Program-made: the position numbers and the translations under genes | Notes under the pieces: generated by a model | What the model saw: only the letters and a program-made list of their open reading frames with translations | What the model was told of the DNA's origin: nothing | The model's database searches: none | In this document: positions 24,973 through 33,738 of the stretch, one piece after another | Layout: every line of letters starts with the position of its first letter | Numbering within the stretch: position 1 is the stretch's first letter | Origin: DASSUW01 sp963849695 | GTDB lineage: Bacteria > Actinomycetota > Thermoleophilia > Solirubrobacterales > Solirubrobacteraceae | DNA: 64,000 nt | NCBI GenBank assembly: GCA_963849695.1 | Contig: CAWKIT010000026.1 | Span: 62,001 to 126,000 of the forward strand | Direction of reading: 5' to 3'

Positions 24973-26772
24973 CTACGCCGCCGGCGACGGCTGATCATCG
25001 AGCGCGTTCGGGAGGCCTGCCCGGAATCGCTCGGCGTCGACGCGCTTGGCCTCCTCGAACTCCGGCGGGTCGAAGAGCTTGAACTTGCGCGCCGGCTCGG
25101 ACTTGTGGCCCGAACGCCTGAGGATCTCGTTGGTGGCCTCACGTGCGGATTCGTTGGCGCCCTCCATGGTCGCCAGATCGATGTCGGTCTGCACGTAGTC
25201 CCCCGCGAGCACGAGGTTGCGGATGGCGGTGCCGGCGGCCGGGCGATGGTCCCAGGAGCCGATCGTGTTGACCAGGAGCGGCTCGCGATTGCGGTTGCGT
25301 CGCCGCGCGGGGATCCAGACGATCGCCGGGTCCAGGAACCACGAGTGGAGGACGCTGTCCGGCAGGATCCGCTCGCCGGCGTCATTCAGGTGGGCCTTGG
25401 CCTGTGCCCACACCTCGTTCTTGACCTGGGAGGCGGTGCAGCGCTTCGCCGGCTTGCCGTACAGGATTCCGGGGGTGTCCCAGTCCGAGATGTCGATCGA
25501 CAGGCAGTCGACGGCGTCGCCGTCGCCGTAGGTTCGCCGGAAGCGCCGGCGCGTCCAGAACTGCGCCTGCGTCAACCCCGTGAGCGCCCACGGCGAGTCC
25601 ACGAACGACACGTGGCCGTGCGGAAGCGGAATCCGCCGGCGCAGGAAGAACTGGATCCCGTTCATCCAGTCGACCTCCAGCTCGTTCATCGCCTCGAGCT
25701 GAGGATCGTGTCGGAGAACGTCCGCGGACCACAGCCGGCGCGCGCGCTCGGCCGGCATCGCGCACACGAACCAGTCCGCTTCGACCCGACGCCGGCGCCC
25801 CCGCCGGTCCCGCACACGCGCGGCATCGATCCGGCCGCCACGGACGTCGAGGGCCTCGACGGCGTGGCCGACGAAGAACCGGACCCCGAGCGCCCGCAGG
25901 TGCCGGACCCACGGATCGATCCACGCCTCGTTGGTCGGCGCGTTCAGCACGCGATCGAGCGCACCGTCGCTGCCGCGGCCCTGGACCGTCATCAGGAAGG
26001 CCTCGGCCATGTTTCCGATCGTTCGGGTGCTGGCCACCGTCTCCTTGGCCGCAACCGTGGTCCGCGTCAGCCCCATCGCGAGCAGCTTTCGATACTCGTC
26101 CGATCTGGACTCCGCGCGCACGAAGTCCCACCACGACGTGTGCTCCCACTGGCCGAAGCGGCGCTCCTCGCTGCTGGTCAGGAACACGAGCAGCCGCTTC
26201 GCGAAGAACGCCGTCTCGTCCGGCGGTATGCCGCCCTGCTGGGCCGCGCGGGCGACAACCCGCTCGACGAATCCCGCCGGGCTCGACCCGGGCAGCCATC
26301 CGAACGCCGGGGCCTCGGGGCGACCTTGTGTCCGCAGCCCGCGGCTCTCGGTCGCCGCCACCAGGTTGTTCCACACGCCCTCACGGTTTCTCCCGAACGG
26401 GGTCCGCCGCATGCTGTCGGGCACGTGGTGATAGAAGCCCGGGAAGAACCGGAAGCCGTGCTCACCGGGCAGCGCACGACGCCCCCCGGCCGCCGTGCGC
26501 GGCACCGGAACGCTTCGGGCCTTGCCGCCGAGCGCCTTGCGTTCGAACACCGACACGCGAAATCCTCGCTCCACGAGCTCGTGCGCAGCGGCCAGCCCCG
26601 CCATCCCGCCACCGAGGACGGCGACGTCCCCACGGTTCACGCGCCGCCGGGACCGGGCGGCGAAGGCACCCGCGGGCGAAGTGGTGACCGCCACTGCCGC
26701 CCCCGCAACGGCAGCGTGCTGCAGTACCTCGCGCCGCGTGATGCCATCGCTCGAGCGGTCCCGCTCCATCAC
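24973..26772 (-). CDS. Tat-exported FAD-dependent oxidoreductase (HpnE/phytoene-desaturase-like amine oxidase fold)
   Basis: 599 residues from GTG 26772 or ATG 26769; TAGGAT is five or eight bases upstream. N-terminal ITRREVLQHAAVAGAAVAV is a twin-arginine signal. The FAD motif is AVLGGGMAGLAAAHELVERGFRVSVFE followed by KALGGKARS; the C-terminal FAD segment is NLVLAGDYVQTDIDLATMEGANES. The overall design is that of hydroxysqualene dehydroxylase and carotenoid desaturases, acting on isoprenoid chains. Export of a folded flavoprotein of this type is noteworthy. Substrate unknown. Divergent from the PLP decarboxylase gene; followed by the DUF6494 gene. Confidence 0.82.
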   Translation of the reverse strand: MMERDRSSDGITRREVLQHAAVAGAAVAVTTSPAGAFAARSRRRVNRGDVAVLGGGMAGLAAAHELVERGFRVSVFERKALGGKARSVPVPRTAAGGRRALPGEHGFRFFPGFYHHVPDSMRRTPFGRNREGVWNNLVAATESRGLRTQGRPEAPAFGWLPGSSPAGFVERVVARAAQQGGIPPDETAFFAKRLLVFLTSSEERRFGQWEHTSWWDFVRAESRSDEYRKLLAMGLTRTTVAAKETVASTRTIGNMAEAFLMTVQGRGSDGALDRVLNAPTNEAWIDPWVRHLRALGVRFFVGHAVEALDVRGGRIDAARVRDRRGRRRRVEADWFVCAMPAERARRLWSADVLRHDPQLEAMNELEVDWMNGIQFFLRRRIPLPHGHVSFVDSPWALTGLTQAQFWTRRRFRRTYGDGDAVDCLSIDISDWDTPGILYGKPAKRCTASQVKNEVWAQAKAHLNDAGERILPDSVLHSWFLDPAIVWIPARRRNRNREPLLVNTIGSWDHRPAAGTAIRNLVLAGDYVQTDIDLATMEGANESAREATNEILRRSGHKSEPARKFKLFDPPEFEEAKRVDAERFRAGLPNALDDQPSPAA

Positions 26773-26813
26773 AAGCGATCCTACGACGCTCGCGGGCTGA
26801 CAGGATCCCGCCG

Positions 26814-28244
26814 ATGAGGGAGTCCGACCGGCGCGACGTCTCGCTCGATCCGACGGCGGAGGACCTGCGCGCCCTGCTGGCCGGCGTGACGGCCCTGGTG
26901 GAGCAGGAGATCGACGCCGCTCGGTCCGGGCCCGTGTTCGAGAGCCCGCCCTCCGCCGTGGACGTCGACCGCAGGGTTGGCGCCGACCGGGCCCTGCCCG
27001 TGGACGGCGAGAGCGTGGAAGATCTGCTCGCCGCGTGCGCGGCCGTCCTGGCCGGCGGGCGGCGGACGACCCCGGCGTTCTTCGGCTACGTGCAGTCGCC
27101 GCCGGCGCCGGTTGCGGTGGTCGCGGACCTGCTGGCGTCGGCGGCCGACCAGAACCTCACGTCGTGGCGATCGGGTCCTGCCGCGGCGGCCGTCGAGCTC
27201 CAGACGCTGCGCTGGCTGGGCGAGTTCGTCGGCTTTGACGCGGCGGCGACGGGGATCCTGGTGAGCGGCGGGTCCGCCGCCAATCTGACCGCCCTCCTGG
27301 TCGCTATGCGGACCGTGACGGGCGCGGACGAGGACCGCCGCGCGATGCGGGTCTACGCGTCGGCCGAGACGCACTTCTCGGTCGCCAAGGCGGCCCAAGC
27401 ACTCGGCATCGGGCTTGCCCCGATAGCCGTCGACAGCGACCGCCGTCTCGACCCGGCGGCGCTGCGGAATGCGGTCGCGGGCGACCGTGCCGCCGGCCTG
27501 CTGCCGATCTGCGTCGTCGCCAACGCCGGCACGACGTCGACCGGTGCCGTCGACCCGCTCGACGCGGTCGCCGACGTGGCTGCCGAGGCGGGCGTGTGGC
27601 TGCACGTCGACGGCGCGTACGGCGCGCCCGCCGCCGCGGATCCCGCCTGCCGGCCCCTGTTCTCCGGCCTGCATCGCGCCGACTCCCTGTGCATCGACGC
27701 GCACAAGTGGCTCTACGCCCCGGTCGACTGCAGCGCGCTGCTGTTGCACGACGCGGCGGCCACTGCGCGGGCGTTCGGCGCCGGCGCCGACGACTACGTG
27801 CGCATCCTCGCCACACAACCGGCGGAGACGTTCGCCTTCTGGGACCACGGGCTCGAGCTCAGCCGCCGCTTCCGGGCGCTGAAGCTGTGGGCAATCCTGC
27901 GCTTCCACGGCGCGCGCCGGCTCGCGGCCGCGATCGGCGAGGACGTGCGCCTCGCCGCCCACCTCGCCCAGCTCGTCGCGGACGCCGAGGACTTCGAGCT
28001 CCTCGCCGGCCCCGGACTGAGCATCTGCTGCTTCCGCCACGCGCCGGCGCACCTCGACGAGCCGGCGCTCGACGCCCACAACGAGCGGATCCTGCAGGCG
28101 CTGCAGCGCGACGGTCGCGTCTACCTGTCGAACGCGACCATCGACGGACGCTTCGCCTTGCGAGCCTGCATCACGAACTTCCGGACCACGCGCGCCGACG
28201 TCGAACGCGTGCTAGAAGTCGTGCGCGAGCTCGCCGCTCCTTGA
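26814..28244 (+). CDS. PLP-dependent group II decarboxylase (aromatic-L-amino-acid decarboxylase type)
   Basis: 476 residues. PLP-binding K298 in SLCIDAHKWLYAP, stacking H187 in SAETHFSVAKA, D266 in WLHVDGAYG, and SGGSAANLTALL for the phosphate. The N-terminal swap segment and the FFGYVQSPP wording match the pyridoxal-dependent decarboxylase family (aromatic, glutamate or aspartate substrates). Cytoplasmic. Acid or amine-forming decarboxylation is expected; the substrate cannot be named. A universal stress protein gene follows 33 bases later. Confidence 0.86.
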   Translation: MRESDRRDVSLDPTAEDLRALLAGVTALVEQEIDAARSGPVFESPPSAVDVDRRVGADRALPVDGESVEDLLAACAAVLAGGRRTTPAFFGYVQSPPAPVAVVADLLASAADQNLTSWRSGPAAAAVELQTLRWLGEFVGFDAAATGILVSGGSAANLTALLVAMRTVTGADEDRRAMRVYASAETHFSVAKAAQALGIGLAPIAVDSDRRLDPAALRNAVAGDRAAGLLPICVVANAGTTSTGAVDPLDAVADVAAEAGVWLHVDGAYGAPAAADPACRPLFSGLHRADSLCIDAHKWLYAPVDCSALLLHDAAATARAFGAGADDYVRILATQPAETFAFWDHGLELSRRFRALKLWAILRFHGARRLAAAIGEDVRLAAHLAQLVADAEDFELLAGPGLSICCFRHAPAHLDEPALDAHNERILQALQRDGRVYLSNATIDGRFALRACITNFRTTRADVERVLEVVRELAAP

Positions 28245-28277
28245 TGAGCGGGCCGCCAACCCGGATACTCGACAGTC

Positions 28278-28715
28278 ATGATCTCGACCGTCGCAGTCGG
28301 TACGGATGGCTCCGAGACCGCCGCGATCGCCGTGGCCGCAGCCATCGACCTCGCCGAGCGATTCGGAGCCACGCTCGTCGTGCTCAGCGCGTACACGGGC
28401 CAGTCAGGGGGCTCGAGCATGCCGCGACTCTCCGGCGGCGCCTCGTCCGACTCGCAATGGGCGTCCAACAGCGCCCAGCAGGCGGAGAGAATCCTGACCG
28501 ACGTCCAGGAACGTGTGAGTGGGCGGGGCGTCGAGTGCAAGTGGGACCTCGCCCAAGGAGACCCGGGGGAAGTGCTCGTGCAGCTCGCGGAGAGGCACGA
28601 GGCCGACGTGCTGGTGGTGGGCAACAAGGGCATGCACCGACGCGTGCTGGGAAGCGTCCCGAACACCGTGACCCACAGGGCGTCCTGCTCGGTGTACGTC
28701 GTCAAGACGACATAG
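28278..28715 (+). CDS. Universal stress protein (UspA family, ATP-binding type)
   Basis: 145 residues. VAVGTDGSETAAIAVAAAI at the start and ADVLVVGNKGMHRRVLGSVPNTV with the G-2X-G-9X-G-(S/T/N)-like phosphate loop show an ATP-binding Usp fold. Such proteins modulate stress responses. The DHA2 exporter starts 27 bases downstream, so they may be co-transcribed. Confidence 0.9.
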   Translation: MISTVAVGTDGSETAAIAVAAAIDLAERFGATLVVLSAYTGQSGGSSMPRLSGGASSDSQWASNSAQQAERILTDVQERVSGRGVECKWDLAQGDPGEVLVQLAERHEADVLVVGNKGMHRRVLGSVPNTVTHRASCSVYVVKTT

Positions 28716-28742
28716 GCCGCGCATCCCGGCGCCGGCCGCGCG

Positions 28743-30626
28743 ATGACGGCTGAGCGCCGGCCGCACGTCGCGGTCGTCATGGCCGGCCTGATGCTGGTCA
28801 TGCTGCTCGCGTCGCTCGACCAGACGATCGTCTCCACGGCGCTGCCCACGATCGTCTCCGAGCTGGGCGGCCTCGAGCACCTGTCGTGGGTCGTGACCGC
28901 CTACCTGCTGGCGGTCACCGTGGTCACGCCGCTGTACGGCAAGCTGGGTGACCTCTACGGCCGCAAGGTCGTGCTCCAGGCCGCGCTGGTCCTGTTCCTC
29001 GCCGGCTCGGCGCTGTGCGGGCTGGCGCAGGGCATGACCGAGCTGATCGTGTTCCGGGCGATCCAGGGGCTCGGCGGCGGCGGGCTGATGGTGAGCGCGC
29101 AGGCCGCGATCGGCGACGTCGTCGCGCCGAGCGAGCGCGGCAGGTACACGGGCCTCTTCGGCGCCGTGTTCGGCGTCTCGAGCGTCGCCGGCCCGCTGAT
29201 CGGCGGCTTCCTGACGACCCACGCGTCGTGGCGCTGGATCTTCTACGTCAACCTCCCGGTCGGCGCCGCCGCGTTCGTCGTCCTGGCCGCGACGCTGCCC
29301 GCCGTGGCCGAACGGCGCAGCCACGCGATCGACTACCGCGGCACGGTCCTGCTCGCGATCGGCCTCAGCGCGCTCGTGCTGCTGACGACGCTCGGCGGGA
29401 ACACCTATCCGTGGGCGTCGCCCGAGATCATCGGCATGGGCGTCCTCGCAGTCGTCGCGATCGTATGGCTGGTCCGCGTCGAGGCCCGCGCCGCCGAGCC
29501 GATCCTCCCGCCGTCGCTCTTCCGCAACCGCGTGTTCGTGGTGTGCAGCGCGGTCGGCCTGGTCGTCGGCTTCGCGCTGTTCGGCGCGCTGACCTACCTG
29601 CCGCTGTTCCAGCAGGTGGTGCGCGGACTGAGCCCGACCGCCTCCGGCCTCCAGCTGCTGCCGGTCATGGGCGGGCTGCTGGTGTCCTCGATCGTGTCGG
29701 GCCGCATCATCACGCGCACCGGCCGCTACAAGGTGTTCCCGATCGCCGGCACCGCCGTCGCGGCGCTCGGCATGTACCTGCTGTCGTCGCTCGACGCGTC
29801 GACCGGCAGCGGCGTCGCGGCGCTGCACATGCTGGTGCTCGGGCTCGGCCTCGGCATGGTCATGCAGGTGCTGGTGCTGGCGACGCAGAACGCCGTGTCC
29901 TACGAGCAGCTCGGCGTCGCCACCTCGGGGGCGACGCTGTTCCGCTCGATCGGCGGCTCGCTCGGCACCGCGCTGCTCGGCGCGATCTTCACGGCGCGCC
30001 TGACCGCGGATCTCCCGGCGGGAGCGGGACCGGACGACCCCGCCTACGTGCCCGCCTTCACCGCCGCGATGGACGACGTCTTCCTCGTCGGCACCGCGGT
30101 CGTGCTCGCGGCCTTCGCGCTCAGCTGGCTGATTCCGCAGCGGCCGCTGCGGACGACGGTCGAGACGGATCTCGGCGAGTCGTTCGGCGCGCCGGTCGAC
30201 ACCGACTCGGTGCGCGAGATCTCACGCTGCCTTGCGCGGCATGTGGGCCGTGACCGCACGCTCCGGTTCCTGACCGATGCGGCGGCGCGCGCGGGAGTCG
30301 ACCTCTCCCCCGGCGCCGCGTGGCTGCTGCTGCGCGTGAACGCGCCCGACACCGTGGCGGAGCTCCGCCGCCTGCCGCAGGTCGACGCCGCCCGCTTCGA
30401 CGCGACGCTCGAGGAGGTCCGGCGGCACGGCTACGTCGACGACGGCGAGCTGACCGACGCGGGCCGGGCCGTGCGCGACCGGCTCGTCGCCGCGCGGACC
30501 GACATGCTGCGCGAGGTGATCGCGGACTGGGAGCCGGACCGGCATCCCGAGCTCGACCCGCTGCTGCGGCGGCTCGCCGAGGAGCTGGCGCCACCGCCAC
30601 GGGAGCGGGTCGGCGCGAGCGGGTAG
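28743..30626 (+). CDS. DHA2-family drug exporter with C-terminal winged-helix-like domain
   Basis: 627 residues. About 14 helices in the first 465 residues, with DQTIVSTALPTIVSELGG (motif D1), KLGDLYGRKVVLQ (motif A) and GAVFGVSSVAGPLIGGFL (motif C) of proton-driven multidrug exporters of the EmrB/QacA group. The last 150 residues are soluble: AWLLLRVNAPDTVAELRRLP, FDATLEEVRRHGYVDDGELTDAGRAVRDRLVAARTDMLREVI looks like the helix-turn-helix, wing and last helix of a MarR-type protein. A membrane-tethered DNA-binding or dimerisation module is thus possible. Terminator follows. Confidence 0.86.
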   Translation: MTAERRPHVAVVMAGLMLVMLLASLDQTIVSTALPTIVSELGGLEHLSWVVTAYLLAVTVVTPLYGKLGDLYGRKVVLQAALVLFLAGSALCGLAQGMTELIVFRAIQGLGGGGLMVSAQAAIGDVVAPSERGRYTGLFGAVFGVSSVAGPLIGGFLTTHASWRWIFYVNLPVGAAAFVVLAATLPAVAERRSHAIDYRGTVLLAIGLSALVLLTTLGGNTYPWASPEIIGMGVLAVVAIVWLVRVEARAAEPILPPSLFRNRVFVVCSAVGLVVGFALFGALTYLPLFQQVVRGLSPTASGLQLLPVMGGLLVSSIVSGRIITRTGRYKVFPIAGTAVAALGMYLLSSLDASTGSGVAALHMLVLGLGLGMVMQVLVLATQNAVSYEQLGVATSGATLFRSIGGSLGTALLGAIFTARLTADLPAGAGPDDPAYVPAFTAAMDDVFLVGTAVVLAAFALSWLIPQRPLRTTVETDLGESFGAPVDTDSVREISRCLARHVGRDRTLRFLTDAAARAGVDLSPGAAWLLLRVNAPDTVAELRRLPQVDAARFDATLEEVRRHGYVDDGELTDAGRAVRDRLVAARTDMLREVIADWEPDRHPELDPLLRRLAEELAPPPRERVGASG

Positions 30627-30631
30627 CACTC

Positions 30632-30668
30632 GTCGACGGCGAGGCCCCTCAGCGACCTCGCCGTCGAC
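30632..30668. terminator. 13-bp perfect stem-loop between converging genes
   Basis: GTCGACGGCGAGG (30632-30644) pairs perfectly with CCTCGCCGTCGAC (30656-30668) around an 11-nt loop, six bases after the exporter stop and 37 before the end of the converging surface-protein gene. Probably a bidirectional terminator. Confidence 0.65.
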
Positions 30669-30705
30669 CGGCTCGCGCCGCGAGCCGTCTGACATCGGTA
30701 CGGCT

Positions 30706-33584
30706 TCAGCCCACCACCCGCAGGAAGCTCCGGACCGGACGCGAGAGCCGGCCGCTCTCCTCCTGCACCCGCACCGTGAGCCGGTAGAGCCCCGGCTCGA
30801 GGCGCAGGTTGAGCCTCACCCGGCGCTGGACCGCCGCCGCGACGGCTCCGTTCGCCGGCGGCCGCACGGTGGTGACGGGGCGGAACCGCGTCTCGTCATA
30901 GTCGCGCGTGCGGTTGCGCCGCGGGCAGCTCCGCCGGTCACGGCTGCCGACCGCACGGTCGATCCGCACCTGGAGCGCACCGGGACGGGCCAGACGCATG
31001 GTCATCGCCACCCGCACGCGCCCCGACCTCGAGCGACGGACGCAGCGCGAGGCCAGGCGAAGGTCCGCGATCGCCGGCTCCACGGCGGCGGGCGCCGGCG
31101 GGGCCGCGCCGGCGGGCGGCGTCGACCCGGGGCCGGCGGGCGGCGTCGACCCGGGGCCGGCGGGCGGCTCGTCGTTCACGGCGGCGACCGCGATCGTCAC
31201 CGTCGTGGCGCCGGACTCAAGGCCGCCGTCGCGGGCGCGGTAGCGGAACGAGTCGCTGCCGTTGAAGTCCGCGTCCGGCGTGTACGTGAACGACCCGTCG
31301 CTCTCGAGCGTCACCTGGCCGTGCTGCGGGCCGGACACCAGCGCCGCCGTCAGCGCGTCGCCGTTGCGGTCGGTGTCGTTGCCGAGTACTCCCGGCGCGT
31401 CGACCCTCAGCGGCGTGTCCTCGTCGGTGGCGTAGTCGTCCTCGCCTGCGACGGGGGCGTGGGGCAGGAGATCGAAGGTCGCGGTCACGCTGCGCGCCTG
31501 GTCGAGCGTCACGGTGCACGTCGTCGCCGCCCCGGAGCATCCCGCTCCGGTGAAGCCGGCGAATGCGCTGTCCGCATCCGGGTGCGCGGTGAGCGTCACC
31601 CCGCGGCTGAGCGTGGCCGAGCACGTCGGGTGTGCGGCGGTGTCGGTGCCGCAGTCGATCCCCGACGGGGTGGAGCCCACATAGCCACCGCCCGACCCGG
31701 CGAGCTCGACGGCCAGGTCGAACGTCGGCTGGTAGACGCGCACGTCGTCGACCGCCAGGCCCGCGCGCGCTGCACCGAACGGTCGGACTCCAGGTGGAAG
31801 CGAAGCCGGATCGTCTTGCCGGCGTAGTCGGAGATGTCGGCGCGGTGGCTGCCCCAGCCGGCGGACAGCGGGATGGGGACGATCGGGTTGCCGTGGTTGG
31901 CGATGCATGTCGCGCCCCGCCGCGTGAACAGGCGCCGCGCGTTGGAGCCGCCGGCCTCCTCGACGGAGACCTCGAAGCGGTCGAAGTGCGGGGCTCGGTC
32001 TGGTACCACATCTGCCAGGAGGCGTAGATGTGCCCCGAGCGGCCCGCGAGCGGGATCGGCGGCGAGACGAGGTCCTGCGAGCTGCTTGTTCGTCGTACGT
32101 CCCGTCGAGGTCGGTCTTGAAGCAGCCCGTGCCCTCGGCACAGCTCGACAGCCCGGCGAGAGCTGTCGTCTTCGGCGGTCGCCGGGGTCCCGCGCTCCCA
32201 TTCGTCGGCGGCGCCGGAGTGCTGAAGCCGTCCTCGTCGCTCTCGAACCCGGCGGAGAACACGGTCTCGGTCGGCCCCTCCTCGGGCCGGGCGCAGAGGA
32301 TCAGGTCGCGCTCGCGCGAGCTGTCCGACGTCCTGGTTCGCGTCGTCGCGGAACGTGAGGTTCCACGTCCCCGCCGCCTGCTGGCCCGGCGAACCAGCCC
32401 AGCCGGTAGCCCATGTCGGGCTGGAGCGCGATCCCCTCCGTCACTGATAGAGCGGCCGCACGGCCGCGTTGTCGTCGAACGTGGCCTGCATGTGCGTGAA
32501 GGTCCCGGCTGTCGTCGCGCCGATGTCGTCGAACACGGCGACCCGATTGCCGGCGGGCGCCTCCAGCATGGCGTCGAGGTCGGCCATGAAGGTGTGGGTC
32601 AGGTCGAGGCGGACCGCGACGTGGTCGATCGTCGCGGCGTCGGTCGACGTCGATCGCGAAAGCTCGTGGCGGTCCGATCGGCGATCGCGCCCGCCGACGG
32701 CGAGATCGAGTAGGTGCGACAGCTGCGCTCGACCGCGCGGATCACGGTGATCGAGAGCAGGTACGCCCCGCTCTGGGCGGAGTCGCGTTCGCGCGTCGAC
32801 CGAAGGTGGTAGCTGCCGGCGCGGTTGACAGTCCAGGCGAACGCCTCCGACGGGATCCCGTCTGCCGGCCGGCGTCGTCGACGGCTAGGAGCTGCTCGGC
32901 GTCGCCGAACGCGAGCCGCCCGTTGAAGCGGACCCCGTCGCGCTCCGGGTCGAGGTCGAGCGACAGGAACACCGTGTCGCCCGGCGCCAAGCTCGATCGC
33001 GTAAGCGATCCTGGTCGTTCGGGGCCTGCGTGCCCGACACCAGGCGGCTCTCCTGCAGGGCCTGTGCGTTCTCGGGCAGGTCGTTCGGCTCGGCCTCCGC
33101 GGTCGGCTCGCCCGAATGGACGTCGAGCACGAGGTCATACGGTTGGAGCTGATTTGCGGCGCCGCCGGTGCGTCCACCCTCAGGTAGTAGGTGCCGCGCG
33201 GCCGGGATCGTCGTTCCGGCGATGCTCGGCGGACAAGCTGCCGAACGACCCGTCGTCATCGTCGGACTCGAGCACGGTCGTGCCGTCGGAACCGAGGAGC
33301 GCCAACTGCGAGTCGGACGAGGCGACGGAGCCGGAGGTCAGCGCCGCGGCGAACACTCGATCGCCGGCCTCGGCCGTGAAGCGATAGTGGTCGACGTCAC
33401 CGACGGTGCGCGGCGCCCGGATGCGCTCGCCGGCCTCGATCGGAGTCGCCGTCGCCGTCGTGTCGTTCGGCTCGGCCTCGGTGCCAGGGGCGGCCGGAAG
33501 GGCGGTGGGCATCGCGTCCTCTGCGGACGCGGTAGCGGCAGAGAGCAGGAGCGCGAGGAGCGCCAGAGCGAGAGTGCGGACCAT
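30706..33584 (-). pseudogene. Large secreted multidomain protein (PPC, P-domain, InlB-like, cadherin-like), heavily frameshifted
   Basis: Starts with a signal peptide (MVRTLALALLALLLSAATASA; ATG 33584, or 33599). Pieces in different frames line up as one protein of about 950 residues: two pre-peptidase C-terminal-like domains (EAEPNDTTATATPI and EAEPNDLPENAQALQ), a proprotein-convertase P-domain (VAVRLDLTHTFMADLDAML, GTWNLTFRDDANQDVG), a jelly-roll-like segment, an InlB-type repeat (GIDCGTDTAAHPTCSATLSR), a tandem-95/cadherin-like repeat (DDYATDEDTPLRV, GSFTYTPDADFNGSDSFRY), a Pro-rich linker and a basic C-terminal domain. Frame changes occur about every 130 bp between 31,760 and 33,240, while both ends are intact. 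Whether decay or sequence error is unresolved. Confidence 0.7.
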
Positions 33585-33605
33585 GGCGCGGAAGCCCATC
33601 AGGGC

Positions 33606-33635
33606 CCGCTGACATTCCGCTGACGTTCCGCTGAC
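33606..33635 (-). promoter_or_regulatory. Triple 11-bp direct repeat (GTCAGCGG) upstream of the surface-protein gene
   Basis: On the plus strand CCGCTGAC occurs at 33606, 33617 and 33628, exactly one helical turn apart; read on the minus strand this is GTCAGCGGAAC, GTCAGCGGAAT, GTCAGCGG pointing toward the surface-protein start. This is the geometry of OmpR/PhoB-type operators but with a different core from the repeats at 4958-5011 and 10995-11023. Its position supports ATG 33584 over 33599 as the start. Confidence 0.55.
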
Positions 33636-33738
33636 GTGGCATCGCGGGCCGCCGCCGTTGGCGACGGCCCTCGACGCTGGTTGCGGCCCCGTCGGGATAC
33701 TTCCCTTCGCCAATCAGTGTCGTGACCGGAGGACAGCA

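Noticed and set aside
24889..26817. Long plus-strand frame opposite the FAD oxidoreductase
   Set aside because: Antisense shadow without family features.
33580..33640. Short repeats near 33.6 kb considered as a CRISPR fragment
   Set aside because: Only three 8-bp units at 11-bp spacing with no spacers; fits an operator, not CRISPR.
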